From Angomonas deanei (lineage: Eukaryota; Euglenozoa; Kinetoplastea; Trypanosomatida; Trypanosomatidae): 64,000 bases of DNA. The stretch is taken from contig LR877145.1 in assembly GCA_903995115.1 (NCBI GenBank), forward strand, positions 744,001-808,000. Reading direction: 5' to 3'. Every line of letters starts with the position of its first letter. Positions within the stretch are counted from its first letter, which is position 1. A program made the position numbers and the translations under genes. Below are positions 10,625 through 20,161 of the stretch, piece after piece. The notes under the pieces are model-generated. The model searched no databases, was not told the DNA's origin, and was given only the letters and a program-made list of their open reading frames with translations.

Positions 10625-11045
10625 TGCACTTGAAGTGTGTGCGGTATTCTGTTGTTTCCTAATTTAGCTTATTTTCCTCGAGTGTTTACTCGTTTTTCTT
10701 GTATGTTGTTGTTTTCCCCATAGACCACTCGCAGGTGCTGGGTTGTCTGCTTGGTGTATAAACAAGTCGCACCAAAGACGGGACTGAAAAAAACAGTGAA
10801 GTGCAAAAAAGTACGTAGTTGCTTTATTTTTCACACCATCTGTCGTCATTACACGCTGGTGTGCCTTGTAGAGTGCTTTTTTTCAATAGTAAAACTAGTA
10901 CCCCCTCCTTTGTGTTGCAATTGGACCTATAGTTTTTATTCTGTGGAAGACGAATAACCGTGAATAGCCGAAAAATGAACACCGCCACACTATCCTGCTT
11001 CTCTTTTTTTTTCTTCTCTAGTGTATTTCTATTCAGCGTTGAACA
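10625..11045 (+). other. Intergenic region with trans-splice signal
   Basis: This region is unlike the downstream flank of copy B, so the duplicated segment did not include it or it has since diverged. A pyrimidine tract at about 10995-11019 followed by AG at 11020-11021 is the acceptor for the next gene. No gene is seen. Confidence 0.6.
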
Positions 11046-12044
11046 ATGTCCAAACCGCCAGCAAAGGAGCAACAACCGGATGAACCACCGGTGACGTGCG
11101 CCGGCGTCAAGTACATTTTTGACCTTAAGAGTTATTCGTGGAAAACAATCAACACTGTGATTCGCGTTGTGCGACCCAATAAGGGACTGGGGCAAGGTGG
11201 TATGCGCGTTTGTTTTGAAGTGGAGGAGATTGATGAGGATGGTGGCAGCTCGCCGATGGTAGCCAAGATGTTTAAGCGAAACATATCGGATGTTGTGAAA
11301 GCGGATTACTTTAATGAGGGCGAAGCGCAGTGCATGTGCGAAGAGTTTGCCGACAACTTCAATCGCTTACATGTCACTGGTGTCCACAAGCCTAACATTT
11401 CCTTTCTGCAGTGTTATGTGGTGCTCCTCCCTCGGGACAATATTCCCGCCGACTATCAGCACAAGCGCAACGGTTTCTTTTCGTACAAAACACAGGACAC
11501 GCGAGAGGTGATGTTTGTGATGGAGCCGAAGCTCAACGGCCACTTCACAAAGTACAACAGCAACTTCGGTGCGACGTACCGTGATGACAAGAAAGCCGGC
11601 TTGACGGAATCGCAGAGTGATCGACGCACTGCCATTTTCGAGGCGGCGGAGGCCTTTTCTCACTTCTCGTTGGCGGAGAGCGGTGGCAGCATGCTGGTGT
11701 GCGACTTGCAAGGTGTGCATGACTTCCTGACAGACCCTCAGATACACACGGAGGATGGCAAGGGACTCGGAATGGGCAACATGGGTCAGGAGGGCATTGA
11801 CAAGTGGGTAGAAATGCACCAGTGCAATGCCATTTGTAAGGCTCTAGGGCTGCAGCCACTGCATGGTGTCGCCCCGTCGTCCATGAACCGTCAGTCCAAC
11901 CACTACGTAGGCCTGCGTGCCCAGCTGCAGATGCAGAACCCTGTGCGCCCACAGGACCTCATCCCCCTTAGCAAACCGTTGGACCAAATGACGGAGGAGG
12001 AACGTATCGAGTATGCGATTAAACTGTCTAACTTGACCTCGTAA
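11046..12044 (+). CDS. Compact alpha-kinase (copy B)
   Basis: The 332-residue alpha-kinase has the same length as copy A. Landmarks by residue are: G-G-M-R loop 51-54, ATP-binding Lys74, Glu160 in M-E-P-K-L, His205 in A-F-S-H-F, Asp220 in D-L-Q-G, the G-M-G-N-M-G loop at 242-247, and His258, Cys260 and Cys264 matching the zinc site that ties the C-lobe of alpha-kinases together. The set is complete, so an active enzyme is expected. The last 60 codons are nearly identical to copy A in DNA, consistent with recent duplication or gene conversion. It is the last gene of the four-gene array. Confidence 0.95.
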   Translation: MSKPPAKEQQPDEPPVTCAGVKYIFDLKSYSWKTINTVIRVVRPNKGLGQGGMRVCFEVEEIDEDGGSSPMVAKMFKRNISDVVKADYFNEGEAQCMCEEFADNFNRLHVTGVHKPNISFLQCYVVLLPRDNIPADYQHKRNGFFSYKTQDTREVMFVMEPKLNGHFTKYNSNFGATYRDDKKAGLTESQSDRRTAIFEAAEAFSHFSLAESGGSMLVCDLQGVHDFLTDPQIHTEDGKGLGMGNMGQEGIDKWVEMHQCNAICKALGLQPLHGVAPSSMNRQSNHYVGLRAQLQMQNPVRPQDLIPLSKPLDQMTEEERIEYAIKLSNLTS

Positions 12045-12722
12045 ACATATCTTTGTGTCTTTTTTGTAATTTGTTGCTAGAACTCTCGAAAGTGTTTAAC
12101 CGCGCTTTGTTTTTTTTGTGTTGTTGTTATGTCGCGTTGTTTAATGGTGACGCTAGCCCGTTTAGTAATGGAAAACTTTAATTGTAATTTCAAGTTTTCT
12201 CCCCAAAAAACTTATCCTTTCTGATCCTTGCTTGCAAGAGACTTTTTTTGTCGTGTATTTGCGCTTTGCTTATTCACTATCCTGCCGTACTGTTGATTTG
12301 TTGAGTATAGTTATTTAAACGCCTTTCTTCCCCGCCTTTCATTAGTTTTTTTTTTTTTTTTAAAGCTAACTTTTTTTTTTTTTTCCTATAGGCACTGTGA
12401 TTTGGGGGTTTTCGCTTAGAAAGATAAACCTGTCTTTTTTTTTTTATTATTCCTACCTTGTTTTTCTGTTGCAGTCGTCGTCTACACACGTACTGCCGTT
12501 GTAGAATACAAGAACAGAACTACCCCCAAATCCTTTTGTTTAGACGTATTAGACGAGCGAGAGAGAAGTCGATAAAAAGAAAGATACAAATCGCATAGAA
12601 AAGATTTTGTGGCTTGCATTTTACCACAGTCGAAACGTAAGTAGTTTTCAGTACTTTCAGAAGTTGTGGCATACCAACGTTTTTGTTTTTGTTTTTTGTA
12701 TTGTTTTAGCAATTCACTTCTA
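12045..12722 (+). other. Long AT-rich intergenic region
   Basis: These 678 bases have many T-runs (for example about 12346-12362, 12371-12384 and 12435-12446) and no supportable gene on either strand. The acceptor for the PSP1 gene is probably AG at 12708-12709, just after an interrupted T-rich tract at 12679-12707. Confidence 0.6.
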
Positions 12723-14441
12723 ATGTCTGGTAACGCGTCGCTGAGCAAGGAACAGGTCCACCAACTTCTTATAAAGTTGGCGTCTGACACGGAAGATATG
12801 TTTTCCCAACAGCAGCAACTGCTGAAAATATCGTACAATGAACTAAGTCTTGCCCTCGACCGGCTACGGTATAAGGTACAATACAGCAGCACACCTCGGG
12901 GTAACGAAGCGGATCACTTTTTCAATGTCAATGGCACGGAGCAAGATCCCAGTTCCTTCAACGGGATGAGTAGCACACCCTTGAGAATGAATGCATTCAA
13001 CCCGGACGGATTCTCCAATCTCAATTCTCAAAAAGGCACAAATAACGGTAACCTGGCCCGCCCTGCTTTTATGGGTAACGGAGTCGGTAGCTTCCCCAGC
13101 GCCCAAGGAAGCGGCGCCGGGCTCGACGGGATCAACAAGGGCGCGTTTGGAAACAATAACAACAACAACAACAGTGCCGGCGTGTCGACCGGCGTATTTG
13201 GGAACGGTTTCGGACGCAACGGTACCTCCACGCCACCGAACAAGCATCTCGTCCTCTCTGGTGGTCAGAGTCCGCTGGAGGACCCCCAGCAGTTTCATAG
13301 CGACTGGAGTGCCCTGTCCATGGTGAACCAGCTTCAGAACGGAAATATGGACGGAAATCAGACCTCCACTGGAAACCATCACCACAACGGCAGCCCGATC
13401 AACAACATGATGGAGATGATGGCCTCCCCGCAGGCCGCCCAAAAAATGCCCCTTGAGGATTTACTGTCCAAGTTCGGTTGTGAACCCAGTCCAGCCCTCA
13501 ATTTTGAGGCCTTTTACGAGCAACTGACGCGGGAGGAAAGTCTCAGTAGTCCCAGCCTCAATGAGCCGGTCGTGGTCGACACCCCAGTGAGCGGTCAGCG
13601 CAACCGCTCCAGTGTGTCCCCCAGTTTGGATGTAAAGGACTTTGTGCCGGTCGAGATGCTACCCCCTATCCACGAGCGCCACCTCACCACAGACGTCCGG
13701 GCGCGCTACGAGGATGGCCGTCCGGTGGTCGTCTCTATCGAGGGCGGTAAACCGTTAGATTTATCGGCGCACGGCATCCACAAGTCGACGTCGTGCCAGA
13801 CGTTGGTCGAGTTTAAGCGGAAGCGAATGATTCAGTACGACTCGGCGCTCTACGTGAAACCGGGCAGCTATGTGATTGTCGGGGGCGACCGTGGGGAGGA
13901 CCTAGGGCTGGTGATCTACACGTGGTGTGAGGTGCCCGCTGGTAAGACAGGCGGCAGCACCGGCCTCATCACGGACCGCATCAGCAAGTCCGTCTCTACC
14001 GATGGCACAAAGGAGACGTCGCCAAATGACATTTCCAACTCGAACCTGTCCAAGTCGAGTACCCCCAACCGCGACGTCACCCAAAAACCGCCACAGGACG
14101 ACGCCAAGAACGCGGTCGTTGGAGTGGGGTTGACGGGCAGCAAGCTTCGTCGCTCCGTCGGGGTAGGCAGTGGCGTGGTCCTCCGGGAGGCTTCCAAGGA
14201 GGACGTCAGTCAGCTGCATTCCGTGCAGGCGGAGCTGGAGAGGCGCGCCGTTGATGTGTGTACTGGAAGAATTCTAGAGCACAACCTGCCCATGGTCATT
14301 GTGGACGCGGAGTATCAGTACGACAAGAAGAAACTGACCTTTTACTACGAAGCGCAACAGCGGATGGACTTTAGAGAATTGGTGAGAGATTTATACAAGA
14401 CGTTCCGCGCACGCATATGGATGGAGTTAGTAGAAAACTAA
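12723..14441 (+). CDS. PSP1 C-terminal domain protein, Asn/Gly-rich
   Basis: The start is the first ATG after AG 12708-12709, giving 572 residues. The N-terminus (1-50) is helical and Gln-rich. Residues ~60-330 are Asn/Gly/Ser-rich low complexity, including an Asn run from AAC repeats at about 13150-13172. The C-terminus from about residue 365 matches the PSP1 conserved region, with the strand-rich segment Y-V-K-P-G-S-Y-V-I-V-G-G-D-R-G-x-D-L-G and the final helical half ending M-D-F-R-E-L-V-R-D-L-Y-K. PSP1 domains recur in kinetoplastid cytosolic proteins linked to mRNA handling, and the Asn-rich tract suits a granule-associated RNA-binding protein; that role is inference. A long linker (about 420-500) is inserted inside or near the domain. 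Confidence 0.85.
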   Translation: MSGNASLSKEQVHQLLIKLASDTEDMFSQQQQLLKISYNELSLALDRLRYKVQYSSTPRGNEADHFFNVNGTEQDPSSFNGMSSTPLRMNAFNPDGFSNLNSQKGTNNGNLARPAFMGNGVGSFPSAQGSGAGLDGINKGAFGNNNNNNNSAGVSTGVFGNGFGRNGTSTPPNKHLVLSGGQSPLEDPQQFHSDWSALSMVNQLQNGNMDGNQTSTGNHHHNGSPINNMMEMMASPQAAQKMPLEDLLSKFGCEPSPALNFEAFYEQLTREESLSSPSLNEPVVVDTPVSGQRNRSSVSPSLDVKDFVPVEMLPPIHERHLTTDVRARYEDGRPVVVSIEGGKPLDLSAHGIHKSTSCQTLVEFKRKRMIQYDSALYVKPGSYVIVGGDRGEDLGLVIYTWCEVPAGKTGGSTGLITDRISKSVSTDGTKETSPNDISNSNLSKSSTPNRDVTQKPPQDDAKNAVVGVGLTGSKLRRSVGVGSGVVLREASKEDVSQLHSVQAELERRAVDVCTGRILEHNLPMVIVDAEYQYDKKKLTFYYEAQQRMDFRELVRDLYKTFRARIWMELVEN

Positions 14442-14843
14442 TTCTACCTTTTTTTTCTTCCGGTAGCGTAGGACCGTTTTTTTTTTTTCTAAATTATTTT
14501 TATAAGAAAATATAGGTAGAAATTCACCCCATTTTTATGTTGACGTTTAAAAAAGAAAAGAATAATAATAATGACTCCATTACACATCCTTTTAAAGAAG
14601 CCTTTACATTTTTTTTTATTATTATTATTAAAAATCTATATCTAGTAGAAAGAGCATTGTGGAATTTTCCATTTTACTCTTCATTATTTCCTACAAATAA
14701 CCAAGTAAATTAAAAAAAAAAAAAAAAAAATAAATAAGAGAGGCAGAAAGAATTTGTTTATCTTTGACTCTTACAGTTTTTGTTTCTTTACAGCTTCCCT
14801 GAAACATACGTCGCATAGCGGATTAGAGGGTGTAGGGGAGTTG

Positions 14844-14886
<43 letters not shown>

Positions 14887-15151
14887 AGAGAAAAGATAAA
14901 CAATTAAATCAATAATTTTTTTTTTCAGTTCACCCATGTTTCCTTTCACGTCTAGAAAAATAAAATATAAATTTATAAACTAATTTCATCAGCGCTTTTT
15001 TAAAACAAATAAAATAGTGTCTCGTCCCTTTTGCTTTTGACAGGATGTTCTGTAGAAACGTGTGAAAGACCATACCAACCTGCTTCACCATTTGCACACT
15101 TTCCTTCTCCTCTTTTGTTCCACAGTACAAACACTTCGCCATACCGTTAGA
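14442..15151 (+). other. Long AT-rich intergenic region with an A42 tract
   Basis: This 710-base gap contains several T-runs, an ATT repeat near 14617-14632, an interrupted A-run at about 14711-14730 and an uninterrupted A-run at 14844-14885. The acceptor for the next gene is probably AG at 15124-15125 after the C/T-rich stretch at about 15098-15120. No gene is supported. Confidence 0.6.
14844..14885 (+). repeat. A42 homopolymer
   Basis: An uninterrupted run of 42 A residues lies between two genes and is the longest homopolymer in the window. It is not followed by target-site-like repeats or a recognisable retroposed gene, so a retrotransposon tail is not supported. Its exact length is likely to be unreliable in any assembly. 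Confidence 0.9.
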
Positions 15152-16087
15152 ATGACAAGCCTGTACGGTGGTTCCTCCTTCTCTGCGGGGTTAAAGTTTA
15201 CTTCCGCCGACATCCGGAAAGGGAGTCAAATCGATACGATCGACCATACGGGGGTGGAAGAACCGGAAAGTAATGACAATATCAGGAAACCGACGGGTGA
15301 TCTCACGAACGGCGTCTGCTGGAGTCCCGACACACAAGAAGGCGAGTTTTTATTCGTTTCGCCTAAACTGGGCCTCCGCCAAAAAATAAAACGAATACAA
15401 GACTTTGCCTACCACACCATTCTGGAGGACGGCATGGGTAGTTTTGAACAAAAGTTGGAGTTGCTCCAACAGCAACGGGTCTCCCTTTCTGCCTATTGGC
15501 ACACTGTGTACCACCTGTTCCATCTCTTCCGAGAGGGGGAAGTGTTTTCCCACTACTTTAGCGTCTTTGAGGAGAAGACGGTGCGGTCGGTTTTGGGAAA
15601 GAAGAAGGAGACGACGACTTCACAGGGTGCGTCTAGTGTACAGGAGGAAGGGAGTGCACCTCCTGCGACGGCGGAAGAGACGGCCACCAAAAAGAAGCCG
15701 TACGGCGGCGGGTTTAACACGTTTTTTCAGTTGGAGCTTTATCTGGTCAGTAAAAATCCGGTAGACGAGGCGGAGGCGGTGTACCTGCGCGAAAAGGCAG
15801 ACCTCTGGCAGGAAGTAAAGACACAGTTCCCCATTGACGCCGCCTACTATGATTTGAAAGACTTTGTAGTCGATATGGAAAAGATAAAGGCGGAATTTTG
15901 CGTGTTTTTATCGCAAGTGGCCCTACGGGTTTTGGCCAACACTACCGTACCCGCGACGACGGAGGAAGGTGAGGATCAGCTGTCTGGACTTTTGGATGAA
16001 CTCGAGCGGTGGAAGGGCAGTGTGACACCTTTCTGGGAGTCCACCGCCGACCTACGTGAAAAGATTGTCTCTTTTGTAGACAATTAA
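15152..16087 (+). CDS. Hypothetical helical protein
   Basis: I do not recognise this 311-residue protein. The ATG at 15152 is preferred because the acceptor AG at 15124-15125 lies between it and the in-frame codon at 15062. Residues ~70-150 are predicted long amphipathic helices rich in Gln, Leu and aromatic residues. A low-complexity Thr/Glu/Ala segment (~150-180) follows, then another mostly helical half. There is no signal peptide and no membrane segment. The pattern of long helices interrupted by a charged loop could suit a BAR-type or other helical-bundle fold, but no motif proves it. Confidence 0.7.
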   Translation: MTSLYGGSSFSAGLKFTSADIRKGSQIDTIDHTGVEEPESNDNIRKPTGDLTNGVCWSPDTQEGEFLFVSPKLGLRQKIKRIQDFAYHTILEDGMGSFEQKLELLQQQRVSLSAYWHTVYHLFHLFREGEVFSHYFSVFEEKTVRSVLGKKKETTTSQGASSVQEEGSAPPATAEETATKKKPYGGGFNTFFQLELYLVSKNPVDEAEAVYLREKADLWQEVKTQFPIDAAYYDLKDFVVDMEKIKAEFCVFLSQVALRVLANTTVPATTEEGEDQLSGLLDELERWKGSVTPFWESTADLREKIVSFVDN

Positions 16088-16237
16088 AATGCTGTATAGT
16101 AGAATGGTGTTGTTTTTGATTCGTAACTTTTTGAGATTTGTATGCTTGCTTTTCTCTTTCTGAGAAGTACTCTTTACACCTCCTCGCTCTTTCTTGCTGC
16201 TCTTCTTGAATCGCCAAGTATAGTGTTTCTTTCCCAC

Positions 16238-17548
16238 ATGCCTCCGAAATCAAAAGTCAATTGGGTCGATGACGATGACGAGAAGGGGACAGTGCCGTCG
16301 TACATGGCCTCCAGTACCGTCCTGCCCAGTTGGGCCACGTCCGACGCAAAACGAGAACTAGAGGCAAAAAAGCACAGCCGGGACGACAACGACGACAGTG
16401 AGGACCCCTACGCGCGTGTGCGACACGCAAAGAATAAGCGGTTCCGCTCCGAGGACCTCGACACCCTCCTGTCGAAGAGCGAACCCCTGCTGGTTTCTCG
16501 CTCAAACAAACAGCGTGCCCTGGCGCCGGTGCCCCTCTCCGTCATCCCCCTCCCCAAAGACGTACCACAGACGATTCAGTGGCACCGCAACGGCCAGATT
16601 GTGGTGGTGGGCGGCCGGCATCACGTCTACACCTTCTTCTCCGCTGGTGGGTATACGGAGCAGCTTTCCAAGATAGACGTGGATACACGTGTGGAGAAGT
16701 CCGCGCTGTGCGGCAACGGGGAGCAAGTGGTCGTGGTCGGCCACGAAAAGTATATTCCGATTTTAGTCAACTTGTCCACCGAGCAGCAAACTCCCCTTTC
16801 CTTTTTGGACATGCGCAACACCGGTATCCACCGCAACGGCCGCAGGGATCAATCCAAGAAGGAGTTCTTCATACAGGCGCTCTGCACCCCGTATAGCTTT
16901 ACCACTGGCGGTGGTGGGTCCCCACTGTTAGCGCCTCAGATGGTATGTGTCGCGGCTGGCGGGCGAGTGATGATTGGCAACCTGTCCAGTGGAAGCGTTG
17001 CTACGAACATTAGCGTAGAGGATACGGTCACCTGTGTGCAGTATTCCGGCCCACAGGAGTTGACCGTCGCCGCTGGGTCCAGACTGTACGTGTACGATGT
17101 GCGCAAGACCGCGCAGGTGCTCTACTCCTTCGAGGATGAGGGCTCCTTGGGTATCACCCACTTCACGAACACGGCTACCGCTATTGCCGTCGGGTCTGGC
17201 AACGGCATCGTCAACCTTTACTCGAAGCGGGAGGAAGACGGTGGACTTTGGGCTAGCGATCGTCAAAACAAGCGAAGTGCGAAACCCACCAAGGTGTACA
17301 AAAACTTGTCCACTTCCATTTCGCAAACGAGTTTTGGTGTGAACACTGCGGGAGAGACGGTGCTGGCGTTCAGTAGCAAGTCGCAGAAGAATGGGGTTCG
17401 TCTGGCCGTGCTACCTGAGGGTACCGTGCTGCCGTCGTTTCCACCAGTAAGCAGCCACCACGAGTTTATTCTTTCCATGGCGTTAGCTCCCACCATCCCA
17501 GTGCTTTCTGTAGGAGAGAAGGGGAAGATTACGCAATATGCAGCCTAA
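16238..17548 (+). CDS. UTP18-like WD-repeat protein (small-subunit processome)
   Basis: The ATG at 16238 follows an AG at about 16220-16221 and gives 436 residues. An earlier in-frame ATG (16142) would encode a Leu/Phe-rich leader read from the pyrimidine tract and is rejected. The N-terminus has a W-V-D-D-D-D-E motif and a P-S-W-A segment. From about residue 105 a degenerate beta-propeller runs to the end. Near the end, a V-R-L-A-V-L-P-E-G-T-V-L-P-S-F-P segment followed by a blade with V-G-E-K-G-K resembles the UTP18 C-terminus. UTP18 acts in the U3 snoRNP/90S pre-ribosome in the nucleolus. WD repeats diverge quickly, so the orthology is likely but not certain. Confidence 0.65.
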   Translation: MPPKSKVNWVDDDDEKGTVPSYMASSTVLPSWATSDAKRELEAKKHSRDDNDDSEDPYARVRHAKNKRFRSEDLDTLLSKSEPLLVSRSNKQRALAPVPLSVIPLPKDVPQTIQWHRNGQIVVVGGRHHVYTFFSAGGYTEQLSKIDVDTRVEKSALCGNGEQVVVVGHEKYIPILVNLSTEQQTPLSFLDMRNTGIHRNGRRDQSKKEFFIQALCTPYSFTTGGGGSPLLAPQMVCVAAGGRVMIGNLSSGSVATNISVEDTVTCVQYSGPQELTVAAGSRLYVYDVRKTAQVLYSFEDEGSLGITHFTNTATAIAVGSGNGIVNLYSKREEDGGLWASDRQNKRSAKPTKVYKNLSTSISQTSFGVNTAGETVLAFSSKSQKNGVRLAVLPEGTVLPSFPPVSSHHEFILSMALAPTIPVLSVGEKGKITQYAA

Positions 17549-17863
17549 AAGAAAGATATGCGTCGACTTCACGTTCAGGTCAAGTGATGTTCCTTCCGTA
17601 CCATAGCAACCATAATCCTATAATTCTAAACACGCGAAAACAACGATTAATAAATAACATTAATATTACTTTTTTAAATATCGTGTTCTTGCGTCAATTC
17701 TTTTGTGGGCTTGTGTACAATACACGTGGAAAATCTTCCTTTTCGCAATTGGTGTATCTTTTTTGGTTCCCTCCCTTTCCTCTTCCTTTTCTAGCGCGTG
17801 TTGTTGATAGATCATATATCTCTAGCAGACTACAGTGATACTCATTCTATAGAAAAATAAAGC
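17549..17863 (+). other. Intergenic region with trans-splice signal
   Basis: It is AT-rich and holds no gene. A clean pyrimidine tract at about 17757-17790 (TTGGTTCCCTCCCTTTCC...) followed by AG at 17793-17794 is a strong acceptor for the PHD-finger gene. An 84-residue open frame at 17584-17838 reads through this tract and is not credible. Confidence 0.6.
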
Positions 17864-20004
17864 ATGACAGAAGCGGCACCTGCGCTGAAAAAGAATACGG
17901 TAGATGTGGTGATTAGTAAAGTTGGCTTCGACGCCGTTATCCCGGTCGTCTCCGTGGAGGACGAGCGAGAGTATTTGCAAAAGTGTAAACCGTTTCATGT
18001 GATTGACGGAAAACACCCATTTGAGCCGATTCTACCGGAGAACACTACTTCCTCCACCAGTGGGGAGAAGCGGTTTAGTAAACTGAGAAAAAAAGCAATG
18101 CATGACATGGCGGAAGGTGGTGTCGCAGAGGACCCCGAGTACTTTGTCTCTGATGTTGGGGTTTCCCCCCTGTTGGGTAAAATCACCAGGCCCTGCCAGC
18201 CCGGCTGGTCGGACCACATGATGGAGGACAGCACCCCGTACCACATCATGACCTCCAACTCGCTCCAAACCAACATCAAGTACGAACTGAACGATATTGA
18301 CTACTTGTGGTGTGCGGAGAATAATCTGGACACCTTTAGTCTACAGCGTGGTTTCACCTATCTGGAGTGGTGCTACGTGTCTAGCTTGCTGAAGGCGGTG
18401 GAGAGCGGTGGCGCACTCACTCAGCTGAAGAAGAAGGTAGGACCGCACAAAGGGCAAAGCGACCCGTCAGACGCAGTGGAGGGCGGTACACGCTCTGCAC
18501 GCTTTCTCAACCATGCGCCGTGTGCGCACAAGACGTGCGACTCGGCAAACCACCTTCCCGCTCCACGTCCCCACAGCCACAGGCGGCACAGCTGCTGCAC
18601 GGGAAGGATGCGCCGGCCAACAACGGCGTAGCGGGCCTGCCTCGGCTGGATGTATTGCTGACACGACACGGTGTGAGTTGCTATCAATGCCAGACGGTTG
18701 CCCACTTTCGCTGCTGGGGCTTCACGCAGGTGTTTGACGAGGAGCGGTGGCTTTGTGACGTCTGCCGACATCAGAGCGAGACCCACTCTCGGGCGGCCAT
18801 CCGCTGCTTCCTCTGCAATCGATCCAGTGGCGGACCCCTCCTACCCTACAAGGCAGGCGCCGCGACGAGGTCAGCCAACACAACGACAGCTGAGAGCTGG
18901 TGTCATGTGGTATGTGCGCTGTCGGTGAATGAGCTGTTGATCAAGTATGTGCCTACCGTGTTCGACCACGACGGGCGCGTGAAAATGCAGCAGCGGCCCT
19001 ACGTCACACAGCACTCCCCTTCCTCCACCCTGCGCATTACGAAACAGAAGTACACACAGCACTGTCTGTACTGTGGTAACGCGACCCCACCGTGTCTTCG
19101 CTGTGGACACCCCAATTGCTTTGAAATGATGCACCCCGCCTGCGCTGCTGCTGGAAAGACGTTAGAGTTCTTTCCGCACGCGTCGCTAGGCGCTTCCCTC
19201 GACATGGAACACGGGGGCGGTGATGAACAGGGGACGGAGGCGCCACACAGCAATGTGGGCCTCTTGCTTTGGTCCCACTGCGTCCCGTACTGCTCCCAGC
19301 ACTATGGTGCCCTTCTCAACCGGTCCTCCCTCAGTTCCCACGCCCTTCACACGGAAGCAGAGCGGGTGGCCCTCAAACTAGATCTCACTGGTAAACTACG
19401 CAAGGATGACAACGAGGAGTTCGCCAAACCCTCCAGTCCCGTGTGCCCCACGGTGAAGCGTGGCAGGGGACGCCCACCGGTGGCCTTTGTGCAGATGCGA
19501 CGCAATGATCAAGGGATGTGTGACTTGATCAAGTCCTACTGGGTGGAGAAGCGGAAGGTACGACACCAGGAAAGTGCCCGATGGGTGACAGAGATCAACG
19601 ACACCAAAGTGCGCCCCATCGTCTGTGCCTCCCTACGGCCCGAGTTGATTAAAGTAAATCTGAGCAAAGTGCGCTTGTCTCACTTCCTTTCCCTTGTGCC
19701 AGAGTGGCAGGCGCTCATCGTCCTCTACGTCGAAGGAGAACTACCCTTACCCGACTTTGAATACATGGAGAAGAATGCCAGCCGGGCCCGAGGGGTGAGC
19801 GCTGGCACCCGGCGCTCCGGCAACAATGAGGAGTTACGCACCCAAATGAGTAAAGCACTGCAGCAGATGGAGACCTTTCACCAGGTGTGCAAAACACTAA
19901 AGTCCGAGGTGGCGGTGCGGGACTCGCTCGTCCGCGCGGAGCTGCACGCCCTAGAATACGGACTGAACCACCCTCCCGTGATGGAAGAAGGGGTTGACTT
20001 TTAA
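17864..20004 (+). CDS. EPL1/PHD/extended-PHD chromatin protein (BRPF/JADE-like); frame interrupted once
   Basis: The N-terminal part (frame 2, from 17864) holds an Enhancer-of-Polycomb-like segment (D-I-D-Y-L-W followed by a helical region). The rest (frame 1, to 20004) has a PHD finger beginning C-A-V-C and ending W-L-C-D-V-C, a zinc knuckle (C-F-L-C-N), and an extended PHD with W-C-H-V-V-C-A-L, C-L-Y-C and C-x2-C/H-P-A-C. That order is the one found in BRPF/JADE scaffolds of MYST acetyltransferase complexes, so a nuclear HAT-complex role is likely. A basic R-G-R-G-R-P-P motif follows. The two frames overlap without a new trans-splice site, and the change must lie between 18385 and about 18480. 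It corresponds to one missing or two extra bases. Total length would be about 712-713 residues. Confidence 0.8.
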
Positions 20005-20161
20005 CATAGAACACCTAACAGCATATAAATTTGGAATACCTTTTGTTGATTTTTTTGTGGTGTGTGATTTCGTGGTTTAATCCCTTTTCTAGTGTTTCAC
20101 GGCTATTTGTACTTTCTCTTCTACTCCCCTTGTAGATTTCCTTTTTTTTTATAGCCACACC

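Noticed and set aside
15062-15151. Upstream in-frame starts of several genes (15062, 16142, 33476, 62234 and GTG/TTG openings at 5562, 9554, 12666, 27563, 43982)
   Set aside because: They lie before the likely splice acceptor, read through pyrimidine tracts as Leu/Phe/Ser-rich leaders, or are not ATG; the first ATG after the acceptor was used instead.
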